Below, one piece after another: positions 54,036 through 62,701 of a stretch of DNA of 64,000 nt; within the stretch, counting starts at the first letter, position 1; each line of letters starts with the position of its first letter. Position numbers and translations under genes: made by a program. The stretch is from contig CAWAED010000002.1 of the NCBI GenBank assembly GCA_963781105.1, positions 124,001 to 188,000 on the forward strand. The letters are read 5' to 3'. The notes under the pieces were generated by a model that was given only the letters and a program-made list of their open reading frames with translations, was not told the origin of the DNA and ran no database searches. The DNA is from Palsa-295 sp963781105. GTDB lineage: Bacteria > Acidobacteriota > Terriglobia > Acidiferrales > UBA7541.

Positions 54036-55121
54036 TCATCGCCTGAACAAGCCACGCTCGAAAAAGAGCGGTGAGCGCTCGGCGGAAAACTGCGGATCGG
54101 TATGGTACTGGCTGATGCGTTGCACAGCTGCAGTCGAGCCGAAAACGATCGGCGTTCGCGCATGCAATTCTCGCGGCTTGATGTCCAGGATGCGCTGCAC
54201 CGTGTCCGTGCAGCTACCCCCGGCTTGCTCCGCGAGAAACGCGATCGGGTTCGCTTCGTAAATCAGCCGCAACCGCCCCTTCGTGTAGCCTCTCCGCTGA
54301 TCGCCCGGATACAGAAACACTCCGCCGCGCACCAGAATGCGATACGCATCCGCCACCAGCGACGCGATCCACCGCATGTTGTAATCCTGCGCCAGCGGCC
54401 CGTCCGCCCCGCGGATGCAATCGTCCAAATACGCGCGGATGGATTCATCCCAATGGCGATAATTCGAAGCGTTCACCGCATACTCATGCGAATCGTGCGG
54501 AATCGCGAGTCTCGGAATCGTCATTTGAAACGCGCCGGCCCGCCGGTCGAGCGCAAACACCTGTACGCCGTCGCCGATCGTGAAGACCAGCGAGGTCTGC
54601 GGCCCGTAGATGACAAATCCCGCGGCAATCTGCTCGCGCCCCGGCCGCAGAAAGTGATTCGCTGGTTCCGTCGCGCGCGCGAGCGCCGGGAACACCGCGA
54701 TAATCGTCCCGATCGAAACGTTCGCATCAATATTAGAAGACCCATCCAGCGGATCAATCGCCACCGCCAACGGCGCGTCCGGATCCAGGCACAACGGAGA
54801 ATTCACCTCTTCCGAAAGCACCGCCGCCACCGGCGCATGCCGCAGCGCATTCACAAAAATCTCGTTTGCGGTAATATCCAGCCGCTTTTGCGCGTCCCCG
54901 TCGCTATTCGTCGCGCCGACCGTGTCGCCGGGCGCCCCGGCGATATATCCCAAGGACACGACCTCCGCCACTTGAATCGCGGCCTTCGCCAATTCCCGCA
55001 ACAACGCCGCCGTCGCTCCCATTTCCGGGCGCGCATTCGCAACGCGCTCCAGAAAATCGCCGAGCGGCATGTTTCGCGCGATGCTGGTCGCCGGCATTTC
55101 TCCTCCGGCCCGGGTCACCAT
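54036..55121 (-). CDS. fbp: Fructose-1,6-bisphosphatase class I
   Basis: Signature motifs are NEIFVNALRHAPVAAVLSEEVNSP (metal Glu), AIDPLDGSSNIDANVSIGTIIAVF (catalytic loop) and GGVFLYPGDQR in the substrate domain. It dephosphorylates fructose 1,6-bisphosphate (and often sedoheptulose 1,7-bisphosphate in Calvin operons). The 361-residue start is a GTG-like early frame; translation from MPATSI nine codons in is also possible. A copy of the CbbR-type element lies 81 nt upstream. Confidence 0.92.
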   Translation of the reverse strand: MVTRAGGEMPATSIARNMPLGDFLERVANARPEMGATAALLRELAKAAIQVAEVVSLGYIAGAPGDTVGATNSDGDAQKRLDITANEIFVNALRHAPVAAVLSEEVNSPLCLDPDAPLAVAIDPLDGSSNIDANVSIGTIIAVFPALARATEPANHFLRPGREQIAAGFVIYGPQTSLVFTIGDGVQVFALDRRAGAFQMTIPRLAIPHDSHEYAVNASNYRHWDESIRAYLDDCIRGADGPLAQDYNMRWIASLVADAYRILVRGGVFLYPGDQRRGYTKGRLRLIYEANPIAFLAEQAGGSCTDTVQRILDIKPRELHARTPIVFGSTAAVQRISQYHTDPQFSAERSPLFFERGLFRR

Positions 55122-55201
55122 CTGCGCTCGACACTTCGGCTCGTCGTTGGCTGAGAAAACGGCATAGGAGTACGCTAACAGGAGAGCTTACCAAAGAAAA
55201 C

Positions 55202-55233
55202 TGAATATAATTGCATCAAGACTTAGAAAAATT
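55202..55233. promoter_or_regulatory. CbbR-type operator before fbp
   Basis: TGAATATAATT, eight variable bases, then ACTTAGAAAAATT. It matches the element at 59522 at 23 of 24 fixed positions with the same spacing. It overlaps the 3' end of the cbbY gene. Confidence 0.6.
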
Positions 55234-56007
55234 AAGCTTCGCGGCGCGTCCCTGCGCCAACTCTTCCGCCCGCTTGCGCAATTCCGCCACGCTCACGAAA
55301 CCGCTCGGCCAGATCCAACCCGCCAGGTGCTGATGTGGCTCGCCAGGTTCTCCGAGTGACGAAACCACCGAAACCGCCCCCGCGAAATCGTCTTCCTCGG
55401 TGTACGCGCTCGGCGTCGCCACCACCGCCAACCCTGCCCGCCTCGCCGATAAGACGCCGTTCGCGGAATCCTCAAACGCAATGCACGCGGAAGCGCGCAA
55501 TCCCAGCCGCCGCACCGCCACATCGAACACGTCCGGTGCCGGCTTCTTCGCCGCCACTTCGTCCCCTGCAACAATTACGCGGAAAAGCGATTCACCCGAT
55601 GGCGCAAACGCGCTCTGCAGCAGCGCGTCTACATTCGCGGGATTCGTCGTAGTCGCAATCGCCAGCCGGATTCCCGCGACGCGCGCTTCCTCGATCAATC
55701 GCCCCACTCCCGGCCGCAGCTCGAGCGTCCCCTCGCGCACCATCGCCGAATAAAGTTTCGTCTTCAGCGCATAAATTTTCGGGATTTCACGCTCGTGTGC
55801 AGCCACATCTTGCGGACGGTGGGTGACCAAGTAATGAAGGATCCGCTCTTTGCCGCCCGCAATCCGCAGCAATTCCTTGTAAAGCGGCGGCGGCCAATTC
55901 CAATCGAGTCCCAGCGACGCGAACGCCTCATTGAACGCCCGGCGATGCATCTCTTCGGTTTCGGCGAGCGTGCCATCCACATCAAATATCAGCGCCTGCA
56001 AAGTCAT
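55216..56007 (-). CDS. cbbY: CbbY-like HAD phosphatase
   Basis: The HAD motifs are IFDVDGTLAETEEMHRRAFN (nucleophile Asp), LAIATTTNPANVDALL (Thr) and KPAPDVF with AFEDSANGV (Lys, Asp). The cap domain has the CbbY-typical GLDWNWPPPLYKELLRIAGGKERI. CbbY removes the inhibitor xylulose 1,5-bisphosphate, a misfire product of RuBisCO. Position between cbbX and fbp supports this. Confidence 0.88.
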   Translation of the reverse strand: MTLQALIFDVDGTLAETEEMHRRAFNEAFASLGLDWNWPPPLYKELLRIAGGKERILHYLVTHRPQDVAAHEREIPKIYALKTKLYSAMVREGTLELRPGVGRLIEEARVAGIRLAIATTTNPANVDALLQSAFAPSGESLFRVIVAGDEVAAKKPAPDVFDVAVRRLGLRASACIAFEDSANGVLSARRAGLAVVATPSAYTEEDDFAGAVSVVSSLGEPGEPHQHLAGWIWPSGFVSVAELRKRAEELAQGRAAKLNFSKS

Positions 56008-56256
56008 GGCCGGGCATCCTCACAATGGATTCACCGCGCCGCAAAATATCAGGCCCGTGGCCGCAAAAATCCCGGAAGCAAGTTTCCCGGGGAAAGGTAT
56101 AACCGACGAAGAGACTATCACGCCGCCAGTTGGCCGGCGGCAGTTTGTGCGGCAGCCCGGATTACGGCAATTTTCGCAGCGCGAGCCTTCGCGCTTGCCT
56201 TGAAAACCGCCGAGCTCGCGACGAGCGCGGGCACCGAAGGCGCGATAAGGGTCGAA

Positions 56257-57306
56257 TCAGTCAAAAGTATTTTCCGTTTCGTCGCTCAGCGGCGAGTCGG
56301 TAGACGCCGCCTTCCCGAACACGCGGCTCGCCAGCAAATCCGGCGCGTCAATCGTCATCAAATCTTCCGCCGTCACCTTGGAATTCGCAGCCCCGTGGAC
56401 GATGCGATTCGCCTGCCGAAGCCGCGCGCGGTCCAGCGCATTGCGAATCGAACGCGCATTCGAAAAATGCGGCTGCTGTTTCCGCGCCTCAATATAACGC
56501 GCCAGCGCCTCCCGCCCGCGCTCGCTCAATTTGTAATTCTGCTTCGCCAGAATCAATTCGCCGATCGCCAGCAACTCCCCGTCCGCATAATCCGGAAAAT
56601 CAATGTGATGCGCGATCCGCGAACGAAATCCCGGGTTGCTCGCGAAAAATTTCTCCATGCGGTCCGCATAACCCGCCAGTATCACCACCAAATCCTCGCG
56701 CTGGTTCTCCATCACCTGCAGCAAAATCTCGATGGCCTCTTGCCCATAATCCCTCTCGTTCTCCGCGCGGTACAAATAGTAAGCTTCATCAATAAAAAGA
56801 ACGCCGCCCATCGCCTTCTTCAAAATTTCCTTCGTCTTTGGCGCCGTGTGCCCGATGTATTGCCCCACCAAATCATCCCGCGTCACCGAAACCAGATGCC
56901 CCTTGCGCACAAATCCCAGTCGGTGCAGCAAATCCGCCATGCGCAACGCGACTGTCGTCTTGCCCGTGCCGGGATTGCCCGTGAAAGACATGTGCAAAGT
57001 CGGCGGCTCGCTCGCCAGCCCCACTTTGCGCCGCACGCGTTCCACCAATAGCAGCGCCGCAATTTCGCGAATCCGCGTCTTCACCGGAGCCAATCCCACC
57101 AGCCCGTCGTCCAGCTCCGTCAACACATCCTCAACGCCCGCTTCCGTCAATTCCTTCGCCAGATCAATCGGCTCATCAGTCGCGCCACGGCCGCCAAGCC
57201 CAGCCACCGGCGCAAGCGACGCAAACGCGCCCGTCCCGCGCGACCGTTCCTCGGCCACAGGATCAGTAATGCCCGGATGCTCGTAAGATCGCGTCGTTTC
57301 GCTCAT
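56257..57306 (-). CDS. cbbX: CbbX, red-type RuBisCO activase
   Basis: AAA+ ATPase with Walker A SFTGNPGTGKTTVALRMA, Walker B GVLFIDEAYYLY, the pore-loop GQYIGHTA and sensor segments (LAGYADRMEKFFASNPGFRSR). CbbX pulls on the large-subunit C-terminus to remove inhibitory sugar phosphates from red-type form I RuBisCO. It has an N-terminal extension of about 40 residues and a C-terminal extension compared with the typical 310-residue protein. A 239-nt gap with a dispersed repeat separates it from cbbS. Confidence 0.93.
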   Translation of the reverse strand: MSETTRSYEHPGITDPVAEERSRGTGAFASLAPVAGLGGRGATDEPIDLAKELTEAGVEDVLTELDDGLVGLAPVKTRIREIAALLLVERVRRKVGLASEPPTLHMSFTGNPGTGKTTVALRMADLLHRLGFVRKGHLVSVTRDDLVGQYIGHTAPKTKEILKKAMGGVLFIDEAYYLYRAENERDYGQEAIEILLQVMENQREDLVVILAGYADRMEKFFASNPGFRSRIAHHIDFPDYADGELLAIGELILAKQNYKLSERGREALARYIEARKQQPHFSNARSIRNALDRARLRQANRIVHGAANSKVTAEDLMTIDAPDLLASRVFGKAASTDSPLSDETENTFD

Positions 57307-57394
57307 AAAGACTTATTCACCGCCGCTAGTTCCCGTTCAACGGAGGGGCGAGGCTCACTGTATCTTGACGGTTTTTGCAAAAAGGGCATCGAAT

Positions 57395-57420
57395 GTCATC
57401 CCGAGCGCAGCGAGGGATCT
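57395..57420. repeat. Dispersed intergenic repeat between cbbX and cbbS
   Basis: GTCATCCCGA at one end and CGAGGGATCT at the other with GCGCAG between. The same ends flank a longer insert at 63865-63911. Confidence 0.5.
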
Positions 57421-57545
57421 GCTTTTCGCTCCAACTCCAAGAAATAAGCCGTTTCCTTGGCCGAAATTCGCGGATTCTCCGCGAATTGTGTAGCCGCTGA
57501 GGTCCCTGTTCAACACAACCGGCTGTCGCGAAGCGCCCCGAAACC

Positions 57546-57965
57546 TCACCGATACCTCTCCCCCGACGGCCGCTCCGTCACATAAGCCTGCGTCGTATAA
57601 CGCATATTCCGCCCCCGCCCTTCCTGCCGCGCCAGCTTGAACCCCGGTTCCTCCGCCGGGCGGTTCACAATGAACGAAATCCGCACCGACTCCCATCCAT
57701 GCTTCGAATCAAATCCAGAAAGCCGGATGTAACGATCCCCATACGCCTTGCGGCACTCCTGCAATTCCATCATCACCGCCGCGGCATCCTTGATATCAAA
57801 CATCGGCAAACCCCACATCTCCCAATACGTATTGCGCGGATGCGGATCGTCCGTGAACTCGATATTCACCGCCCATCCGTTGTCAATGCAGTACTGCGCC
57901 TGCGCGCGTATCTGCGCGTCCGTCAAATCCGGCAAAAACGAAAAACACCCTTGCGTCAATCGCAT
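57546..57965 (-). CDS. cbbS: RuBisCO small subunit, form I red type
   Basis: The protein begins MRLTQGCFSFLPDLTDAQIRA and contains YWEMWGLPMFDIKDAAAV and YIRLSGFDSKHGWESVRISFIVNRP. The C-terminal extension after that point (about 30 residues, EPGFKLARQEG) is characteristic of red-type small subunits. It starts 18 nt after cbbL, so both are made from one transcript. Confidence 0.95.
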   Translation of the reverse strand: MRLTQGCFSFLPDLTDAQIRAQAQYCIDNGWAVNIEFTDDPHPRNTYWEMWGLPMFDIKDAAAVMMELQECRKAYGDRYIRLSGFDSKHGWESVRISFIVNRPAEEPGFKLARQEGRGRNMRYTTQAYVTERPSGERYR

Positions 57966-57983
57966 GATGAAATTTTCTCCTTT

Positions 57984-59465
57984 TTACACGGACACCGAGG
58001 CCGTCGGCACAAAGTCCGGCGTGTCCGTCGAAGCATAATCGAACGTCACGTCCTTCCAGATTTCCAGCGCCTGCCGCAAAGGCAGACAATGCTTCGCCGC
58101 CGCTTCCAGAATTGCCGGGCCTTCCCGCGCGATGTCGCGTCCTTCGTTCCGCGCCAGCACCATCGCCTCCAGCGCCACGCGATTCGCCGTCGCACCGGCC
58201 ACAATCCCGGTCGGATGCCCGATCGTTCCGCCGCCAAATTGCAGCACCGTATCTTCGCCGAGCAGATCCAGCAACTGGTGCATCTGCCCCGCATGAATCC
58301 CGCCCGAAGCCACCGGCATCAATTTCCGCAAAGAAGCCCACTGCTGTTCGAAAAACACTCCGTTCTCGAGTTTCTGCGGCACCACGTCTTCGCGGCAAAT
58401 ATCGTAATAACCGCGAATCGTCCGCGGATCGCCTTCCAATTTCCCCACCACGGTCCCCGCGTGAATGTGATCCACTCCGGCTAGTCGCATCCACTTCGCA
58501 ATCACGCGAAACGAAACGCCGTGAATCTTCTGCCGCGTATAAGTCCCGTGCCCCGCCCGGTGCAAATGCAAAATCATGTTATTCCGCCGCGCCCATTTGG
58601 ACATGGACTGAATCGCCGTATACCCGATCACCAGGTCAATCATCACGATCACCGACCCCAGTTCGCTCGCAAACTCCGCGCGCTCGTACATATCCTCCAT
58701 CGTCGCGGCGGTCACGTTCAAGTACGTGCCCTTCACTTCGCCGGTCTCCGCCTGCGCGCGATTCACCGCCTCCATCGAATAAAGATACCGGTCGCGCCAG
58801 TGCATGAACGGCTGCGAATTGATGTTTTCGTCGTCTTTCGTGAAATCCAGTCCACCTTTCAGCGCCTCGTACACCACGCGCCCATAATTGCGCCCCGAAA
58901 GCCCCAGCTTCGGTTTCACCGTCGCGCCCAGCAGCGGCCGCCCGAATTTATCCAGACGCTCCCGCTCCACCACAATCCCCGTCGCCGGCCCATCAAAAGT
59001 CTTCACATACGCCACCGGCAAACGCATATCCTCGAGCCGTAAAGCCTTCAATGGCTTGAAGCCAAAAACGTTCCCGATAATCGAAGCCGCAAGATTCGCA
59101 ATCGACCCCGGCTCAAAAAGATCCAGGTCGTAAGCAATCCACGCAAAATAAGACTCCGGCGCGTTCGGCACCGCTTCCACGCGATAGCACTTCCCGCGAT
59201 ATTTTTTGCAAGCCGTCAGCCGATCGGTCCACACCACGGTCCACGTAGCCGTCGAAGATTCTCCCGCCACCGCCGCGGAAGCCTCGATCGGATCCACACC
59301 GTCCTGCGGCGTCACCCGAAAAAGCGCGATGATGTCCGTATCCTTCGGCTCGTATTCCGGCTCCCAATAACCCATCTTCTTGTATTCCATCACGCCAGGC
59401 TTGTAGCGATCCTTCCCGCGAACCGTCGCCGCCTTCGCGTCCAGCGTCGTTCCATCCTTGCTCAT
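57984..59465 (-). CDS. cbbL: RuBisCO large subunit, form I red type
   Basis: All key sites are present: GATVKPKLGLSGRNYGR (catalytic Lys), GLDFTKDDENINSQPFMHWRDRY (carbamylated Lys and metal ligands), the His in LHLHRAGHG, loop 6 GTVVGKLEGD and MPVASGGIHAGQM. The N-terminus (RYKPGVMEYKKMGYWEPEYEPKDTD) is that of form IC/ID red enzymes. The ATG at 59465 follows AAGGAG by seven bases. The frame is open for 246 more codons upstream, but that part is antisense to cbbR and not used. Confidence 0.96.
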   Translation of the reverse strand: MSKDGTTLDAKAATVRGKDRYKPGVMEYKKMGYWEPEYEPKDTDIIALFRVTPQDGVDPIEASAAVAGESSTATWTVVWTDRLTACKKYRGKCYRVEAVPNAPESYFAWIAYDLDLFEPGSIANLAASIIGNVFGFKPLKALRLEDMRLPVAYVKTFDGPATGIVVERERLDKFGRPLLGATVKPKLGLSGRNYGRVVYEALKGGLDFTKDDENINSQPFMHWRDRYLYSMEAVNRAQAETGEVKGTYLNVTAATMEDMYERAEFASELGSVIVMIDLVIGYTAIQSMSKWARRNNMILHLHRAGHGTYTRQKIHGVSFRVIAKWMRLAGVDHIHAGTVVGKLEGDPRTIRGYYDICREDVVPQKLENGVFFEQQWASLRKLMPVASGGIHAGQMHQLLDLLGEDTVLQFGGGTIGHPTGIVAGATANRVALEAMVLARNEGRDIAREGPAILEAAAKHCLPLRQALEIWKDVTFDYASTDTPDFVPTASVSV

Positions 59466-59521
59466 AACCGGTCTCCTTATGAAGAAGCCAAAAACTAACA
59501 GCTTGCCAGGCACAATAAAAG

Positions 59522-59553
59522 TGAATATAATTACCGCCTCACTAAGAAAAATT
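59522..59553. promoter_or_regulatory. CbbR-type operator between cbbL and cbbR
   Basis: TGAATATAATT, eight variable bases, ACTAAGAAAAATT. It lies 57 nt before cbbL and 12 nt before cbbR, where the LysR regulator is expected to bind. TATATT on the cbbL strand may serve as its -10. Confidence 0.65.
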
Positions 59554-59564
59554 GAAAGTCGATC

Positions 59565-60485
59565 ATGGCCAACCTCACCTTTAAACAGCTCGAAGCCGTC
59601 CATCAGGTCGCCCGCAGCGGCACCGTCGTCAAAGCCGCGCAAACGTTGCACGTCACTCCCGCCGCGCTCACCTCCCGCATCAAACTCCTCGAAGAAGACC
59701 TCGGCCTCGCGCTCTTCGACCGCACCGGCAATCGCCTCCGCGCCACCGACGCCGGCCGCGAAGCCGTCGCTGCCGCCGCGCGCATTGATCGCGTCATCAC
59801 CGATCTCGGCGACACGCTCGAAGCCATGAAAGGCCTGCACGGCGGACGCGTCCGCTTCGGCGCAGTTTCCACCGCGAAATATTTCGCCGCCGAACTCATC
59901 GCCGCTTTCCTGCGCCAGCACGCCGGAATTGACCTGCAACTCGTCGTCGGCAATCGCGTGGAAACCATCGAATCCCTTCGCAACTACGACATCGACATGG
60001 CCGTGATGGGCCGCCCTCCCGGCGATTTCGGCGCCGATAGCGAACCCTTCGGCCCGCATCCCTACGTGATGATCGCCGCGGCCGACCACCGCCTCGCGCG
60101 CGCCAAGCGCATCTCCAAAACCGAATTGTCGAACCAGAAATTCATCGTGCGCGAAGAAGGCTCCGGCACCCGCAATATTTTCGAGTTCTTTCTGAACGCG
60201 CAAATGATCCAGCCGCCAAAACTAACCATCGAAATGGGCTCGAACGAAACCATCAAACAAGCCGTGATGGCCGGCCTCGGCCTCTCGCTCATTTCCGCGC
60301 ACACGATCGCCTCCGAAGTCGCCGCCCGCCGTCTAGTCATCCTGAAAGTCCCAGGCCTCCCCATCGTCCGCCAATGGTTCGTAGTCCGCCGCACCGACCG
60401 CGACCTCCCTCCCGCCGGCGCCGCCCTCTGGACCTTCATAGTAAAAAAAGGCAGCGCCTTCCTCCCCAAGCGCGTCTCCGCCTGA
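59565..60485 (+). CDS. cbbR: LysR-family regulator CbbR
   Basis: Helix-turn-helix at residues about 5-60 (TFKQLEAVHQVARSGTVVKAAQTLHVTPAALTSRIKLLEEDLG) and a LysR effector domain from about 90 (GGRVRFGAVSTAKYFAAELI, then MGSNETIKQAVMAGLGLSLIS). It is divergent from cbbL, the standard position of CbbR, the activator of Calvin operons that senses metabolites such as RuBP or NADPH. The duplicated element at 59522 and 55202 is its likely site. Confidence 0.92.
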   Translation: MANLTFKQLEAVHQVARSGTVVKAAQTLHVTPAALTSRIKLLEEDLGLALFDRTGNRLRATDAGREAVAAAARIDRVITDLGDTLEAMKGLHGGRVRFGAVSTAKYFAAELIAAFLRQHAGIDLQLVVGNRVETIESLRNYDIDMAVMGRPPGDFGADSEPFGPHPYVMIAAADHRLARAKRISKTELSNQKFIVREEGSGTRNIFEFFLNAQMIQPPKLTIEMGSNETIKQAVMAGLGLSLISAHTIASEVAARRLVILKVPGLPIVRQWFVVRRTDRDLPPAGAALWTFIVKKGSAFLPKRVSA

Positions 60486-60576
60486 CCCCGCGCACTAATA
60501 TTCTTTTTCACGCGACGCGATAAATGAGAGGATGCGCGAAGGCATTTCGCGCCCGAAAGGCGGCCACCAAAGCAGC

Positions 60577-61902
60577 ATGAAGCTCAACTCGTATCTCTTG
60601 CGCAGCACCATCGTAGCATCGCTCGGCGGCCTGCTCTTTGGCTTCGACACCGCCGTCATTTCCGGCACCACTCAAGCTCTCACGCAAACGTTCCATCTCT
60701 CGCCCGAGAACTTAGGCATCACCGTTTCCGTCGCAGTCGTCGGCGCCATCTTCGGCGCGATGCTCGCCGGAATTCCCGGTGACCGCTTCGGCCGCCGCGA
60801 TAGCCTGCGCGTCCTCGCTGTCTTGTACCTGGTGTCGTCTCTCGGCTGCGCCATTTCCTGGAATTGGACCGCCCTCGTAGTCTTCCGCTTCATTGGCGGC
60901 CTCGGCATCGGCGGCTCCTCCGTCCTCGGCCCCATGTACATCGCCGAAGTAGCGCCCGCAAAATGGCGCGGCCGCCTGGTCGGCCTGTTTCAATTCAACA
61001 TCGTCCTCGGAATCCTGCTCGCGTACTTCTCGAATTATCTCGTCGGTGCGCTCCACTTCGCCGGTGCCGAGTGGCGCTGGAAACTTGGCATTCCCGCCGC
61101 GCCCGCGCTGCTTTTCTTCCTGCTTCTTTTCGCGATTCCCCGCAGCCCCCGCTGGCTTGTCAAAAAAGGAAAAGTCGACGAAGCTCGCGACGTTCTCCGC
61201 GTCACCGGCGAAGAAAATTACGAGCAGCAGCTGCAGGAAATTGAAACGTCCATTCACGCCGAGCACGGCGCGAGTGACGCGCTCTTCAACTGGAAGTACC
61301 GCCTCCCAATTTTTCTGGCCGTCACCATCGGAATGTTCAACCAGCTCTCCGGCATCAACGCCATCCTCTATTACCTCAACGACATTTTCGCCTTCGCCGG
61401 CTTCAATAAAGTCTCCTCCGACCTGCAAGCCGTCGCCATCGGCGCGACGAACTTAGTCTTCACCATGCTTGCCATGTCGCTGATTGACCGCATCGGACGC
61501 AAAACCCTGCTCCTGATTGGCGCTGTCGGCACCGCCGCGTGCCTGGGCGGCGTCGCCGCAATTTTTCTTTCCGGCCACCACCAGGATCTTCTGGTGTGGC
61601 TGCTGGTCGGCTACATTGCCTTCTTCGCCTTCTCGCAAGGCGCCGTGATCTGGGTTTACCTCAGCGAAGTTTTCCCCAATCGCGTCCGCGCCAAAGGCCA
61701 AAGCCTCGGCAGCTTCTCGCACTGGGCCATGAACGCGCTAATCTCTTTCATTTTCCCCACCATGGCCGCGGCTTCCGGCGGCTACCCCTTCGTCTTTTTC
61801 GCCGCCATGATGGTCCTGCAATTCTTCGTCGTCCTGTTCTTCTACCCGGAAACTAAAGGCATCTCCCTCGAAGAAATGCAAAAAAAGATCGGCATCGCCT
61901 GA
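60577..61902 (+). CDS. MFS sugar porter
   Basis: Twelve hydrophobic helices with sugar-porter motifs: GGLLFGFDTAVISGT (helix 1), GDRFGRRDSLRV (loop 2-3), RFIGGLGIGG (helix 4), PRSPRWLVKKG (after helix 6), QLSGINAILYY (helix 7), DRIGRKTLLL (loop 8-9) and PETKG at the end. It probably imports a hexose or pentose with protons. I start at MKLNSY (60577) before the first helix; the open frame begins at 60532. Confidence 0.9.
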   Translation: MKLNSYLLRSTIVASLGGLLFGFDTAVISGTTQALTQTFHLSPENLGITVSVAVVGAIFGAMLAGIPGDRFGRRDSLRVLAVLYLVSSLGCAISWNWTALVVFRFIGGLGIGGSSVLGPMYIAEVAPAKWRGRLVGLFQFNIVLGILLAYFSNYLVGALHFAGAEWRWKLGIPAAPALLFFLLLFAIPRSPRWLVKKGKVDEARDVLRVTGEENYEQQLQEIETSIHAEHGASDALFNWKYRLPIFLAVTIGMFNQLSGINAILYYLNDIFAFAGFNKVSSDLQAVAIGATNLVFTMLAMSLIDRIGRKTLLLIGAVGTAACLGGVAAIFLSGHHQDLLVWLLVGYIAFFAFSQGAVIWVYLSEVFPNRVRAKGQSLGSFSHWAMNALISFIFPTMAAASGGYPFVFFAAMMVLQFFVVLFFYPETKGISLEEMQKKIGIA

Positions 61903-62065
61903 TCCAACCCTGCTCGCTTCTCCGAGCAACCGCTCTAACCACGCCAGTCCGGCACCCGCGCCGTCCTCAAAGCTGCCGGAAAAAAGCCCATCTCTAGCTT
62001 CCGATCAGTGCACGACTCCGCACGCTGCAATTGACTTCCGCCAGAGTAAAAGTATCATTACGAAC

Positions 62066-62132
62066 AGAGGGCATGGAGTTCGCCCCTTAACCGCTGTCCC
62101 CATCTAAGCCGGGACAGATGATGACTCCTGAC
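62066..62132 (+). ncRNA. Fluoride riboswitch (crcB RNA motif)
   Basis: The conserved parts are in order: GAGGGCATGGAGTTCGCCCC, TTAACCGCT, a GTCCC/GGGAC stem, then GATGATGACTCCTGAC. This matches the fluoride-sensing pseudoknot fold (GG...AUGG...CGCC...AACCGC...UGAUGACUCCU). It lies 109 nt before the fluoride channel gene. The rest of 61903-62240 has no other feature. Confidence 0.88.
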
Positions 62133-62240
62133 AAGGGTTTCTTGTCGCGGAGCCATTTCCCCGGCAACGACTCCCGCTGAACTCGAAGCACCTGAAATTG
62201 GCTCGCCATCCATCCATGCCGCGCGAGCCTCAAGGAGAGG

Positions 62241-62633
62241 ATGCTGCTCGCCACTATGACCAAATACTTGATGGTGGGTCTCGGGGGATGTCTCGGTTCA
62301 ATGCTGCGCTATTGGATGGGGAGCTACGTCGGCAATCGTTTCGGCACGCGTTTTCCCTACGGCACCTTCATCGTCAATTGCACGGCGTGCTTTCTGATCG
62401 GCTTGATCGTCACGCTGCTCGCCGAAAAAACGAATTGGAGCGCGAACTGGCGGTATCTGATTCCTATCGGCTTCATCGGCGGCTACAGCACGTTTTCCAC
62501 CTTCGAATACGAAACCTTTCGCGTTATTCAGGACGGCGACTTTCTCATCGCCGGCCTCAACGTAATCCTCAGCGTCGTCGTAGGATTCGTCTCCGTCTGG
62601 CTGGGCGTGATCACCGGACGTTCCATCGCCTGA
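62241..62633 (+). CDS. crcB: Fluoride ion channel CrcB/Fluc
   Basis: A 130-residue protein with four hydrophobic helices and family motifs GGCLGSMLRYWMG, FPYGTFIVNCTACFLIG and GFIGGYSTFSTFEYET (the Phe-box and Gly-rich break). It exports fluoride as a dual-topology dimer. Two in-frame starts exist; the first (62241) is directly after AAGGAGAGG, the second (62256, MTKYLM) aligns better with the family start. Confidence 0.92.
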   Translation: MLLATMTKYLMVGLGGCLGSMLRYWMGSYVGNRFGTRFPYGTFIVNCTACFLIGLIVTLLAEKTNWSANWRYLIPIGFIGGYSTFSTFEYETFRVIQDGDFLIAGLNVILSVVVGFVSVWLGVITGRSIA

Positions 62634-62701
62634 AGCCCGCAATCGTCCGGCCCGGACGAGAGTTAGAATACTTGGTTAAAAGCTGCGGCCCGGGAGGAAA
62701 C

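Noticed and set aside
59466..60203. 246-codon N-terminal extension of the cbbL frame
   Set aside because: It lies antisense to cbbR, has composition typical of a shadow frame, and the ATG at 59465 has its own ribosome-binding site and matches the family start.
62198..62701. Upstream half of a long frame ending in the DUF190 protein
   Set aside because: It overlaps crcB in another frame and has no domain; the ATG at 62702 has GGAGG and the DUF190 domain begins there.
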